8,799 bases of DNA from an uncultured Veillonella sp. (GTDB lineage Bacteria; Bacillota; Negativicutes; Veillonellales; Veillonellaceae). Below are positions 1 to 6,476 of this stretch, piece by piece. The notes under the pieces were generated by a model. It did no database searches. It was not told where the DNA came from and was given only the letters and a program-made list of their open reading frames with translations. Position 1 is the first letter of the stretch. Every line of letters starts with the position of its first letter. A program made the position numbers and the translations under genes. The stretch spans positions 1-8,799 of the forward strand of contig URPV01000050.1 in NCBI GenBank assembly GCA_900549805.1, given 5' to 3'.

Positions 1-293
1 AAGCTCCTAAGGCCATTATGGATTATGTCATTTATAAGGGGTCTATAGCTATTGATGGTATTTCTCTTACCGTTATGAGGCGGACTGATTCCACATTTTC
101 TGTATCCATTATCCCTCATACCTTAGGCGAAACTATTTTAGCCTATGCAAAGATGGGAACCCAAGTCAATTTAGAAAGTGATATAACAGGCCGCTATATA
201 CGCCATTTTATGAAGCTGGGCGCAGAGGAAAATAAAGAGACAAAAAAAACAAAAGATATATCCACCTTGTTGGTGGAGAATGGTTTTATGTAA
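1..293 (+). CDS. ribE: Riboflavin synthase alpha chain, C-terminal part (5' end outside window)
   Basis: Riboflavin synthase dismutates two 6,7-dimethyl-8-ribityllumazine molecules into riboflavin and a pyrimidinedione, the last step of riboflavin synthesis in the cytoplasm. The reading frame is open from base 3 (first full codon GCT), so about 96 C-terminal residues of a normally ~200-215 residue protein are present. The ATG at 18 is internal, not the start. The visible part is the second lumazine-binding barrel: the GSIAIDGISLTV motif, then IPHT, then VNLESD followed by GRYI, all typical of this family. The tail ending in LLVENGF is also typical. The stop TAA (291-293) overlaps the AAGGAG ribosome binding site of ribBA, so the genes are tightly packed in one operon. 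A ribD gene and any FMN riboswitch would lie upstream, out of view. Confidence 0.93.
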   Translation, partial: APKAIMDYVIYKGSIAIDGISLTVMRRTDSTFSVSIIPHTLGETILAYAKMGTQVNLESDITGRYIRHFMKLGAEENKETKKTKDISTLLVENGFM

Positions 294-305
294 GGAGTTA
301 TAAGT

Positions 306-1508
306 ATGGCAAGCCAATTAAATACAATTGAAGAAGTCCTGCAAGATGTGCGTCAAGGTAAACCAGTAATTATCGTAGATGATGAAAACCGTGAAAACGA
401 AGGGGATATAGTTATCGCCGCTCAATTTGCCTCCCAAGAGACCATCAATTTCATGGTTAAAGAGGCGCGTGGGATTGTTTGCACACCTATGCGGCGTGAG
501 GCCCTAGCTCATTTAGATATTGGACCTATGGTAACCCATAATACCGATAACCATGAAACCGCCTTTACCGTATCAGTAGACCACGTGGATACTACTACAG
601 GTGTGTCTCCAGCAGAACGGTCTTACACCATGCAAAAGCTCATCGATCCTGCATCCAAACCAGAAGACTTCCGTCGACCAGGCCACGTATTCCCCCTCAT
701 TTATAAGGAGGGAGGGGTCTTGGTTCGCAACGGCCACACAGAAGCATCTCTTGACCTTTGTCGCCTAGCTGGTCTCAAGGAGGCGGCGGTGATTTGTGAA
801 ATCACCAAGGACGATGGCTCTATGTCCCGTTTGCCAGATCTTTTAGCCTTTGCTCAAAAGCATGGCCTTAAGATTGCCTCTATAGCTGATCTTCAAGACT
901 ATCGAAAAATCCATGAGCCCCTTATTGAATTAGGGGCTAAGGCAGGACTTCCAACCTGCTTTGGGGACTTCCAAATTCTAGTCTTTAAAAATTCCTTAGA
1001 TGATAAAGAACACTTGGCTATTGTGAAGGGGGATGTTAAAGGCAAGAAGGATGTCCTTCTTCGCATACACTCCGAATGTCTCACCGGTGATGTCTTTGGG
1101 TCTAAGCGCTGTGACTGTGGTGAACAGCTTCACAATGCCCTCCACCGGATTGAAGATCAAGGGGAAGGGGTAGTTATCTACATGCGCCAAGAAGGACGCG
1201 GTATTGGCTTAACCAATAAAATTAAGGCCTATGCCCTTCAAGAAGAAGGCCTAGATACAGTAGAAGCCAATGAAAAATTAGGCTTCCCTGCAGATATGCG
1301 GGAATACCATCTAGCGGCTCAAATTATCCGCTACTTGGGCATTGAATCCATCCGCCTTATGACCAATAATCCAGCTAAGACTCATGGCCTTGAAGACTTG
1401 GGTATCAACATTTCTAACAGAGAACCTATTGTCATCGAAGCTAATGATGTTAATAAGGAGTATCTTCATACTAAGGCTGTAAAGATGGGCCATCAACTGG
1501 ATGAGTAA
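306..1508 (+). CDS. ribBA: Bifunctional 3,4-dihydroxy-2-butanone-4-phosphate synthase / GTP cyclohydrolase II
   Basis: This 400-residue fusion makes both early precursors of riboflavin. The N-terminal domain (about 1-200) converts ribulose-5-phosphate to dihydroxybutanone phosphate; it shows the acidic metal-binding loop DDENRENEGD (25-34), RPGHVFPL (124-131) and HTEASLDL (144-151). The C-terminal domain (about 205-400) opens GTP to a diaminopyrimidine. It has RIHSEC with zinc ligands Cys258, Cys269 and Cys271, then RQEGRGIGL (294-302), Tyr309, and Asp330/Arg332 in PADMREY. The spacing Cys258-Tyr309-Arg332 equals E. coli RibA Cys54-Tyr105-Arg128, so both halves look catalytically intact. Length is normal for RibBA. 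The start ATG sits 8 bases after AAGGAG (292-297), 12 bases after the ribE stop. ribH follows after 27 bases. Confidence 0.97.
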   Translation: MASQLNTIEEVLQDVRQGKPVIIVDDENRENEGDIVIAAQFASQETINFMVKEARGIVCTPMRREALAHLDIGPMVTHNTDNHETAFTVSVDHVDTTTGVSPAERSYTMQKLIDPASKPEDFRRPGHVFPLIYKEGGVLVRNGHTEASLDLCRLAGLKEAAVICEITKDDGSMSRLPDLLAFAQKHGLKIASIADLQDYRKIHEPLIELGAKAGLPTCFGDFQILVFKNSLDDKEHLAIVKGDVKGKKDVLLRIHSECLTGDVFGSKRCDCGEQLHNALHRIEDQGEGVVIYMRQEGRGIGLTNKIKAYALQEEGLDTVEANEKLGFPADMREYHLAAQIIRYLGIESIRLMTNNPAKTHGLEDLGINISNREPIVIEANDVNKEYLHTKAVKMGHQLDE

Positions 1509-1535
1509 TAAAATTAGATTTGTAGGAGTATAAAA

Positions 1536-2012
1536 ATGAGCAACACAATTTCTCTCGTAAAAGAAGGTAAACTAGTTGGTACTGGCAAGAAATTTGCTAT
1601 CGTCGGCTCTCGTTTTAATGAATTTATCACTTCCAAATTGATTGGTGGTGCCATGGATGCCCTTACCCGTCACAATGTATCCCCGGAAGATATCACCACC
1701 ATTTGGGTACCTGGGGCTTATGAAATTCCTTTGATTGCTCAAAAGGCCGCTAAATCTGGCAAGTATGATGCAGTTATCTGCGTAGGAGCTGTTATTCGAG
1801 GTGCCACTAGCCATTATGATTATGTATGTAACGAGGTGGCTAAGGGAATTGCTCATGTATCCTTAGAAACAGGTATCCCTGTTATGTTTGGTGTGGTTAC
1901 AACAGAGAACATCGAACAAGCTATTGAACGGGCTGGTACTAAGGCCGGGAACAAGGGCTTTGATGTAGCGGTAGGTGCCATTGAAATGGTTAACCTCCTC
2001 GAAACCCTCTAA
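1536..2012 (+). CDS. ribH: 6,7-dimethyl-8-ribityllumazine synthase (lumazine synthase)
   Basis: Lumazine synthase condenses the RibB product dihydroxybutanone phosphate with 5-amino-6-ribitylaminouracil, giving the substrate of RibE. The 158-residue length is standard. Visible signatures are SRFNEF (25-30), with Phe27 at the ring-stacking position, VPGAYEIP (58-65), GAVIRGATSHYDYV (84-97) with catalytic His93, and Arg132 in the phosphate-binding helix, followed by GNKGFDVA. These proteins assemble as pentamers, and many bacterial ones form 60-subunit capsids; which form applies here cannot be read from sequence. The AGGAG at 1524-1528 gives a good start choice. It is the last gene of the riboflavin operon, followed by a hairpin at 2051-2079. 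Confidence 0.97.
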   Translation: MSNTISLVKEGKLVGTGKKFAIVGSRFNEFITSKLIGGAMDALTRHNVSPEDITTIWVPGAYEIPLIAQKAAKSGKYDAVICVGAVIRGATSHYDYVCNEVAKGIAHVSLETGIPVMFGVVTTENIEQAIERAGTKAGNKGFDVAVGAIEMVNLLETL

Positions 2013-2033
2013 GAGCATAGACCTTTTCTAAGA

Positions 2034-2042
2034 TGATATAAT
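2034..2042 (+). promoter_or_regulatory. Extended -10 promoter for hslO
   Basis: TGA followed directly by a perfect TATAAT (2037-2042) forms an extended -10 element; no good -35 hexamer is seen 16-18 bases upstream. The predicted start near 2049-2051 lies just before the hairpin at 2051-2079, so an hslO mRNA would begin with that stem-loop. Inferred from sequence only. Confidence 0.55.
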
Positions 2043-2050
2043 ATCTATAT

Positions 2051-2085
2051 AGGGCCTTGAGGATACCCCTCAAGGCCTTCTATTT
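2051..2085 (+). terminator. Hairpin after ribH, probable terminator of the riboflavin operon
   Basis: GGCCTTGAGG (2053-2062) pairs perfectly with CCTCAAGGCC (2068-2077) around a five-base loop. A G-T and an A-T pair extend the stem to 12. The tail TTCTATTTGT is only moderately T-rich. It could end transcripts from ribH, or form the 5' leader stem of hslO if the -10 box at 2037-2042 is used. Both may be true. Confidence 0.65.
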
Positions 2086-2100
2086 GTAAAAGGAGAACCT

Positions 2101-2979
2101 ATGGATTTCATTAAACGATATACAACAAAAGAAGGGGTTCGTTTGGCAGTGGCTGTAACAACAGCTACCGTTGAAGAGGCGCGCCAGCGTCATGATTTAT
2201 GGCCAGTTGCTACGGCTGCTCTTGGTCGGTCTATGACAGGAGCCCTTCTCATGGCAGGGGACTTTAAAAATCATGAAAACGTATCCCTTCGCATTCAGGG
2301 GAATGGCCCCTTGGGTGTCATTCATGTTGATGCCTTTTTCGATTCCACAGTTCGGGGGTATGTGGACAATCCCCATGTGGATGTTCCCCTTAAGCGGGCG
2401 GGTAAGCTAGATGTAGGGGCCGCTGTTGGGAACCAAGGGGAAGTTAAGGTTACCCGTTTTACACAAATGGCTCAGGACTATACCTCTTCTAGCCCTATTC
2501 AATCAGGCGAAATCGCGGAAGACTTGGCCTACTACCTCTACACATCTGAACAAATTCCTGCAACTATTTCCTTGGGAGTTCTGGTCAATACAGACAACAA
2601 AACCCAAGTAGCAGGTGGTTTCTTGGTACAAGCACTACCAGATGCAACCGATGAGGCTTTGGCCCAAGTGGAAGAGAACATTAACAACTTAGGTCCTATT
2701 ACCCAATACTTAGCAGGTAATCCTGATGGTAAGGGCTTAGCTGAACACGTCTTAGCCGGCTTATCTATGCAAGAAGTATTTGAGGCGCCAGTTGCCTTCA
2801 AGTGTACCTGCTCTCGAGATCGCTTTGAAGAGATTCTTATGACATTGTCTGACGCCGACAAGGAACACATCTTAGAGGACCCAATAACAGAGACCGTATG
2901 TCACTACTGCAATGAAAAATACACCTTCCCACGGCAAGAATTAAAAGATTTGTTCGAAGCTACTAAGAAGGCTCACTAA
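2101..2979 (+). CDS. hslO: Hsp33 redox-regulated molecular chaperone
   Basis: Hsp33 is a cytoplasmic holdase that is switched on by oxidation and unfolding stress. When reduced, four Cys bind zinc and the protein is inactive; disulfide formation releases zinc and exposes the client-binding surface. The 292-residue length matches the family. The N-terminal core contains the GNGPLG (68-73) and GYVDNP (86-91) segments, and residues 135-151 (SGEIAEDLAYYLYTSEQ) are a recognisable core motif. The C-terminal switch has Cys235-x-Cys237 and Cys267-x-x-Cys270, so all four zinc ligands are intact. The start is fixed by AAAGGAG at 2089-2095. It lies between the riboflavin operon and the salvage cluster, separated from both by hairpins, and so is probably a single-gene unit. 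Confidence 0.96.
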   Translation: MDFIKRYTTKEGVRLAVAVTTATVEEARQRHDLWPVATAALGRSMTGALLMAGDFKNHENVSLRIQGNGPLGVIHVDAFFDSTVRGYVDNPHVDVPLKRAGKLDVGAAVGNQGEVKVTRFTQMAQDYTSSSPIQSGEIAEDLAYYLYTSEQIPATISLGVLVNTDNKTQVAGGFLVQALPDATDEALAQVEENINNLGPITQYLAGNPDGKGLAEHVLAGLSMQEVFEAPVAFKCTCSRDRFEEILMTLSDADKEHILEDPITETVCHYCNEKYTFPRQELKDLFEATKKAH

Positions 2980-3034
2980 GTTGATCTCGAACCTATGAAT
3001 TTCTAAGAGTGATAGACGAATCAGTAGCTAAAGT

Positions 3035-3065
3035 AGCCGATAGGTAAACCTATCGGCTTTTCTTA
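3035..3065 (+). terminator. Rho-independent terminator after hslO
   Basis: AGCCGATAGG (3035-3044) pairs perfectly with CCTATCGGCT (3049-3058) around a TAAA loop, and the tail continues TTTTCTTAT. The 10-bp perfect stem plus T-run is a clear intrinsic terminator, 55 bases after the hslO stop. Confidence 0.88.
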
Positions 3066-3090
3066 TGCACCTAATGACTTAATTAAGTGA

Positions 3091-3117
3091 TGGACAGAGG
3101 CTGTCATATGGTAGAAT
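3091..3117 (+). promoter_or_regulatory. Promoter of the thioether salvage cluster
   Basis: TGG directly precedes TAGAAT (3112-3117), an extended -10 with one mismatch to TATAAT. TGGACA at 3091-3096 is one mismatch from TTGACA, but its 15-base spacing is short, so the extended -10 probably carries most of the recognition. The predicted start near 3124 gives a leader of about 30 bases, which is too short for a SAM-type riboswitch. Confidence 0.5.
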
Positions 3118-3155
3118 AAGGTATATCCATTGTTTGTTCTGACAAGGAGAGAAGC

Positions 3156-3962
3156 ATGAATAAAATCGCAGTTATTGGTGGCACTGGTGTGTATGATCCA
3201 TCAATGTTTGAAAATATTTCTGATCATTCCTTATTGACTCCTTATGGAGAAATCCATTATACAGAGGGGACTTATAAAGGAAAATCTGTAATCTTCCTTG
3301 CTCGTCACGGTAAGAGCCATTCTATTCCTCCTCATAAGATTAACTACCGAGCTAACATTTGGGGCCTAAAAAAATTAGGTGTTACCTTTATCGTCTCCAC
3401 TACTGCAGTAGGATCCTTGAATCCTGAATTTAAGCCAGGGCACTTTGTATTAACTGACCAGTTTTTAGACTTTACCAAGAGCCGCATCACCACCTTCTAC
3501 GATGGGGAAGGTCGACCAGTGGCCCACTTGGATGTAACTAATCCCTACTGCCCAGAACTACGTGATATGATTATGGCCGCTGCTAAGGAACTGAAACTCA
3601 ATGTCCATAATGGTGGTACCTATGTCTGCACGGAAGGCCCACGCTTCGAAACACCTGCAGAAATAAAGATGTTCCACATGTTAGGTGGCGACACTGTGGG
3701 CATGACCAATGTACCAGAAGTTAACTTGGCCAATGAAGCGGAAATGGCCTATGTTACCATCTCTATGATTACAAACTTTGCTGCAGGCATTTCCCCTGAG
3801 GCTTTGACGCATAGCGAAGTAGTGGAAATGATGGGCCAAATGGCCGAAGAATTAAAGGCACTTATTCTTAAAACCATTGAAGCTATCGACGTAGATGCTA
3901 TCTATGCTTGCCATAATCGCATGTACGAGTATGGTGGTTTCCAACTTGAGGCCCAAAAATAA
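3156..3962 (+). CDS. mtnP: MTAP/PNP-family nucleoside phosphorylase, probably specific for 6-oxopurines (methylthioinosine and/or inosine)
   Basis: This family uses phosphate to split purine nucleosides into free base and (methylthio)ribose-1-phosphate. The 268-residue protein has the phosphate-binding GGTG (8-11), Arg50-His51 in LARHG and STTAVGS (81-87), plus the base-pocket segment TEGPRFET (159-166) and Met183. Human MTAP recognises adenine with Asp220 and Asp222 in a TDYD motif; here the same place reads TNFA (206-209), giving Asn207 and Ala209, as in inosine/guanosine-type PNPs. His219 aligns with the His that contacts the 5'-OH in human PNP, where MTAP has Val. The enzyme may therefore act on methylthioinosine, inosine or both. 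Overlap with mtnA favours a methylthioribose-1-P product, and the downstream MtaD deaminase could supply 6-oxo substrates. Start by AAGGAG at 3144-3149. Automatic annotation would probably say MTA phosphorylase. Confidence 0.88.
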   Translation: MNKIAVIGGTGVYDPSMFENISDHSLLTPYGEIHYTEGTYKGKSVIFLARHGKSHSIPPHKINYRANIWGLKKLGVTFIVSTTAVGSLNPEFKPGHFVLTDQFLDFTKSRITTFYDGEGRPVAHLDVTNPYCPELRDMIMAAAKELKLNVHNGGTYVCTEGPRFETPAEIKMFHMLGGDTVGMTNVPEVNLANEAEMAYVTISMITNFAAGISPEALTHSEVVEMMGQMAEELKALILKTIEAIDVDAIYACHNRMYEYGGFQLEAQK

Positions 3963-5008
3963 TGAAAAGCATTGAATGGACAGGACAAGAATTGATTCTT
4001 TTGGATCAAACCCTCTTGCCAACACAAATTAAATACATTTCTATAACTGATTGGCGAGTGCTAGCAGAAGCTATCAAAATGCTTCGCGTTAGAGGGGCTC
4101 CTGCCATTGGTATCAGTGCAGCCTATGGCCTTGTTTTAGCGGCTCGTGAGGCAGCTAAAGAAAAAGGGATCCAATCACTAGTTCTCTTCCGTTCTTACGC
4201 AGAAGCTCTAGCGGCCACTCGTCCTACAGCCATCAACCTCATGTGGGCTGTTAACCGCATGCTTAAGGTGGTAGAGGGAAAAGATGCTATAGACAAACAA
4301 GCAATCCAAGGCTTAGAAGTGGAAGCTAAGACTATCCATCAGGAAGACTTAGTCATGAACCAAGCTATGGGGCAATGGGGGGCCTCTTTGTTCAAGGGGG
4401 CCTCTAAGATTCGTATACTTACTCATTGTAATGCAGGAGCTCTAGCTACTGGTGGTTGGGGAACGGCTCTAGGCGTCATCCGCGAACTCCATAAGCGAGG
4501 GCAACTAGAAGAGGTTTATGCCGACGAAACAAGACCTCTTTTACAAGGCGCTCGGCTTACCGCCTTCGAACTCAAGGAAGATGGGATTCCCGTGACCCTA
4601 CAAACGGATAACATGGCTGCGTACACCATGCAACAAGGCCTTATTGATGCAGTTATTGTTGGTGCAGACCGGATTACTAAGGAAGGGGATGTGGCCAATA
4701 AGATTGGAACCTATGGCCTAGCTGTCTTAGCCAAAGCCCATGGGATTCCTTTCTATGTTGCCGCTCCTTATTCTACCTTTGATTTCACAATGGATAAGGG
4801 CGAAGGCATTCCTATCGAAATGAGAAATCCTGAAGAGGTGTGGAATTTCTACCATGTTCAAACGGGTCCAGAAGGAGTGAAGGTGTTCAATCCGGCCTTT
4901 GATGTAACGCCTCACGACCTTATAACAGCCATTATTACAGAACGAGGTGTCTTGCAGCCCGACTATAAGAAGTCTATAGAAGACCTTAAATCCCAGGTTC
5001 AAGGTTGA
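3962..5008 (+). CDS. mtnA: S-methyl-5-thioribose-1-phosphate isomerase
   Basis: MtnA opens the ring of methylthioribose-1-phosphate to methylthioribulose-1-phosphate in the methionine salvage pathway; some homologues also take 5-deoxyribose-1-phosphate. The 348-residue length is typical. Motifs in order are RGAPAIG (44-50), RPTAINLMWA (87-96), THCNAGALAT (154-163) with catalytic Cys156, ADETRPLLQGARL (187-199), DNMAAY (216-221) and GADRI (234-238) with catalytic Asp236. The Cys-Asp spacing of 80 equals B. subtilis Cys160/Asp240. NPAFDVTP (310-317) is the usual C-terminal signature and helps separate it from the related eIF2B subunits. The ATG overlaps the preceding TAA by one base (TAATG at 3960-3964). 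The only ribosome binding site is a weak GAGG (3948-3951), so translation is probably coupled to the phosphorylase. No mtnB/C/D genes are in the window. Confidence 0.95.
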   Translation: MKSIEWTGQELILLDQTLLPTQIKYISITDWRVLAEAIKMLRVRGAPAIGISAAYGLVLAAREAAKEKGIQSLVLFRSYAEALAATRPTAINLMWAVNRMLKVVEGKDAIDKQAIQGLEVEAKTIHQEDLVMNQAMGQWGASLFKGASKIRILTHCNAGALATGGWGTALGVIRELHKRGQLEEVYADETRPLLQGARLTAFELKEDGIPVTLQTDNMAAYTMQQGLIDAVIVGADRITKEGDVANKIGTYGLAVLAKAHGIPFYVAAPYSTFDFTMDKGEGIPIEMRNPEEVWNFYHVQTGPEGVKVFNPAFDVTPHDLITAIITERGVLQPDYKKSIEDLKSQVQG

Positions 5009-5121
5009 AAGAGCCCAGAATTTTGAAGCCTTTTATAGCATAAAATGACTGGCGAAAGCACTCATAAAGGTGTACCATAAGTTTTGTTGATAATTCTTAT
5101 TTAACTAACGAGGTAATAGAG

Positions 5122-6366
5122 ATGGATTCTTTAATTCGTGATATTAATTTAGCTCCTGAAGGGCGTAAAAAGATTGAATGGGTATCCAACTTCATGCCAA
5201 CCCTTAATGCATTGGGTGACCAATTCGAAAAGGAACAAACTTTTAAAGGACAAACTGTAGTTGTATCTGTTCATTTAGAAGCTAAAACAGCTTATCTTTC
5301 CACCATCTTGAAACGGGGTGGTGCTGATGTTATCGTTACAGGTTCCAATCCATTGTCTACCCAAGATGATGTAGCAGCAGGCCTCGTAGATATGGGTCTT
5401 ACCGTATACGCTTGGCATGACTGTAGCGAAGAAGAATATTTTATGTTCCTCAACAAGGCCTTAGACCACAAGCCTCATATCATCATTGATGATGGGGGTG
5501 ATTTGGTAAACCTCCTTCATACTAGCCGTAAAGATGCTCGCGAACGCCTTATCGGAGGTTCTGAGGAAACCACTACAGGTGTACTTCGCCTTCATGCCCT
5601 TGAAAATGCAGGCAAGCTGGAATTTCCTATGATTGCTGTAAACGATTCTAACTGTAAGTACCTCTTTGATAATCGCTATGGTACAGGCCAATCTGTATGG
5701 GATGGTATCATGCGAACCACTAATCTTACCGTAGTTGGTAAAAACGTTGTTGTTGCTGGTTATGGCTGGTGTGGTAAAGGTGTCGCTATGCGGGCTAAAG
5801 GCTTAGGGGCACACGTGTTTGTAACAGAAGTTGACCCTATCAAGGCTATCGAAGCTGTATTCGATGGATTTACAGTACTTCCTATGCTAGAAGCAGCTAA
5901 AATCGGAGATATTTTCATCACTGTAACAGGCTGTAAAGATGTTATCACGAAAGAGCACTATACTGTTATGAAGGATAAGGCCATCATGTGTAATGCTGGT
6001 CACTTCGATTGTGAAGTTAATGGCATTGATTTAGCTGAAGTAGCGGTATCCCACAAGAATGTTCGAAAGAACATCGAAGGCTATAAAATGGCTGATGGCC
6101 GTACCCTTTACTTGTTAGCCGGAGGTCGTTTAGTCAACCTGGCTGCAGGTGATGGTCATCCAGCAGAAATCATGGATTTATCCTTCGCTATGCAAGCGTT
6201 AGCTGCAGAACACCTTCTCAAACATGGTAAAGACTTGGAAAATAAGGTTTATGTATTGCCACTCGAACTCGATCAAAAAGTGGCTGCTATTAAGCTGCAA
6301 TCAATGGGCTATGGCATTGACACACTGACACCTGAACAAGTGGCTTACCTTACAGAAGCTCATTAA
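5122..6366 (+). CDS. ahcY: Adenosylhomocysteinase-family protein, short Thermotoga type; possible S-inosylhomocysteine hydrolase
   Basis: AhcY-family enzymes use tightly bound NAD to hydrolyse SAH (or S-inosylhomocysteine in a described methanogen enzyme) to homocysteine and a nucleoside. At 414 residues this is the short form: it lacks the ~40-residue insertion and the C-terminal Lys-Tyr tail of human SAHH. Catalytic residues, with human numbers, are His51 (55), Asp124 (131), Glu149 (156), Lys179 (186), Asp183 (190), His294 (301) and His346 (353), all conserved with a constant offset of 7 after the first. The NAD motif is GYGWCGKG (213-220). HLEAKTA (51-57) places Glu53 and Lys55 where human SAHH has Thr57 and Glu59, the residues around the adenine edge. 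This suits a hypoxanthine base and agrees with the adjacent deaminase. The start is preceded by GAGGTAAT (5110-5117). No terminator is visible between mtnA and this gene, so it may share their transcript. Confidence 0.93.
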   Translation: MDSLIRDINLAPEGRKKIEWVSNFMPTLNALGDQFEKEQTFKGQTVVVSVHLEAKTAYLSTILKRGGADVIVTGSNPLSTQDDVAAGLVDMGLTVYAWHDCSEEEYFMFLNKALDHKPHIIIDDGGDLVNLLHTSRKDARERLIGGSEETTTGVLRLHALENAGKLEFPMIAVNDSNCKYLFDNRYGTGQSVWDGIMRTTNLTVVGKNVVVAGYGWCGKGVAMRAKGLGAHVFVTEVDPIKAIEAVFDGFTVLPMLEAAKIGDIFITVTGCKDVITKEHYTVMKDKAIMCNAGHFDCEVNGIDLAEVAVSHKNVRKNIEGYKMADGRTLYLLAGGRLVNLAAGDGHPAEIMDLSFAMQALAAEHLLKHGKDLENKVYVLPLELDQKVAAIKLQSMGYGIDTLTPEQVAYLTEAH

Positions 6367-6397
6367 TTAAACACGATGGATTTAGGACCAAAAGTTT

Positions 6398-6427
6398 GGC
6401 TCATCCGCTCAGCGGATGGGCCTTTCT
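6398..6427 (+). terminator. Rho-independent terminator after ahcY
   Basis: GGCTCATCCGC (6398-6408) pairs with GCGGATGGGCC (6412-6422), 11 pairs including one G-T, around a three-base TCA loop. The tail is TTTCTTCTGTT. The tail runs straight into the -10 box of the next promoter, so the hairpin lies where that promoter's -35 region would be. Confidence 0.82.
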
Positions 6428-6429
6428 TC

Positions 6430-6438
6430 TGTTATAAT
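6430..6438 (+). promoter_or_regulatory. Extended -10 promoter for mtaD
   Basis: TGT followed by a perfect TATAAT (6433-6438) is an extended -10. No -35 is present because that stretch is the terminator stem at 6398-6422. The predicted start near 6445 leaves a leader of about 30 bases before the mtaD start codon. Confidence 0.62.
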
Positions 6439-6476
6439 GAAAATATATTAAAAACCTCGTTAGGAGATAGGATACA

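Noticed and set aside
18..20. ATG as the start of the first gene
   Set aside because: The frame is open upstream to the window edge, and the protein would lack most of the riboflavin synthase fold; it is an internal Met.
899..1190. Minus-strand open frames inside ribBA
   Set aside because: They lie opposite strongly conserved GTP cyclohydrolase II codons and resemble no known protein; shadows of ribBA.
2538..2870. 110-codon minus-strand open frame inside hslO
   Set aside because: Antisense to the conserved Hsp33 zinc-switch region, with no supporting ribosome binding site or recognisable motif.
3118..3155. SAM or SAH riboswitch before mtnP
   Set aside because: The leader after the predicted promoter is only about 30 bases with no multi-helix structure.
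5009..5121. SAH riboswitch, terminator or promoter before ahcY
   Set aside because: No SAH-riboswitch core, no stem with T-tail, and only GATAAT or TAAAAT boxes without a properly spaced -35 or TGn.
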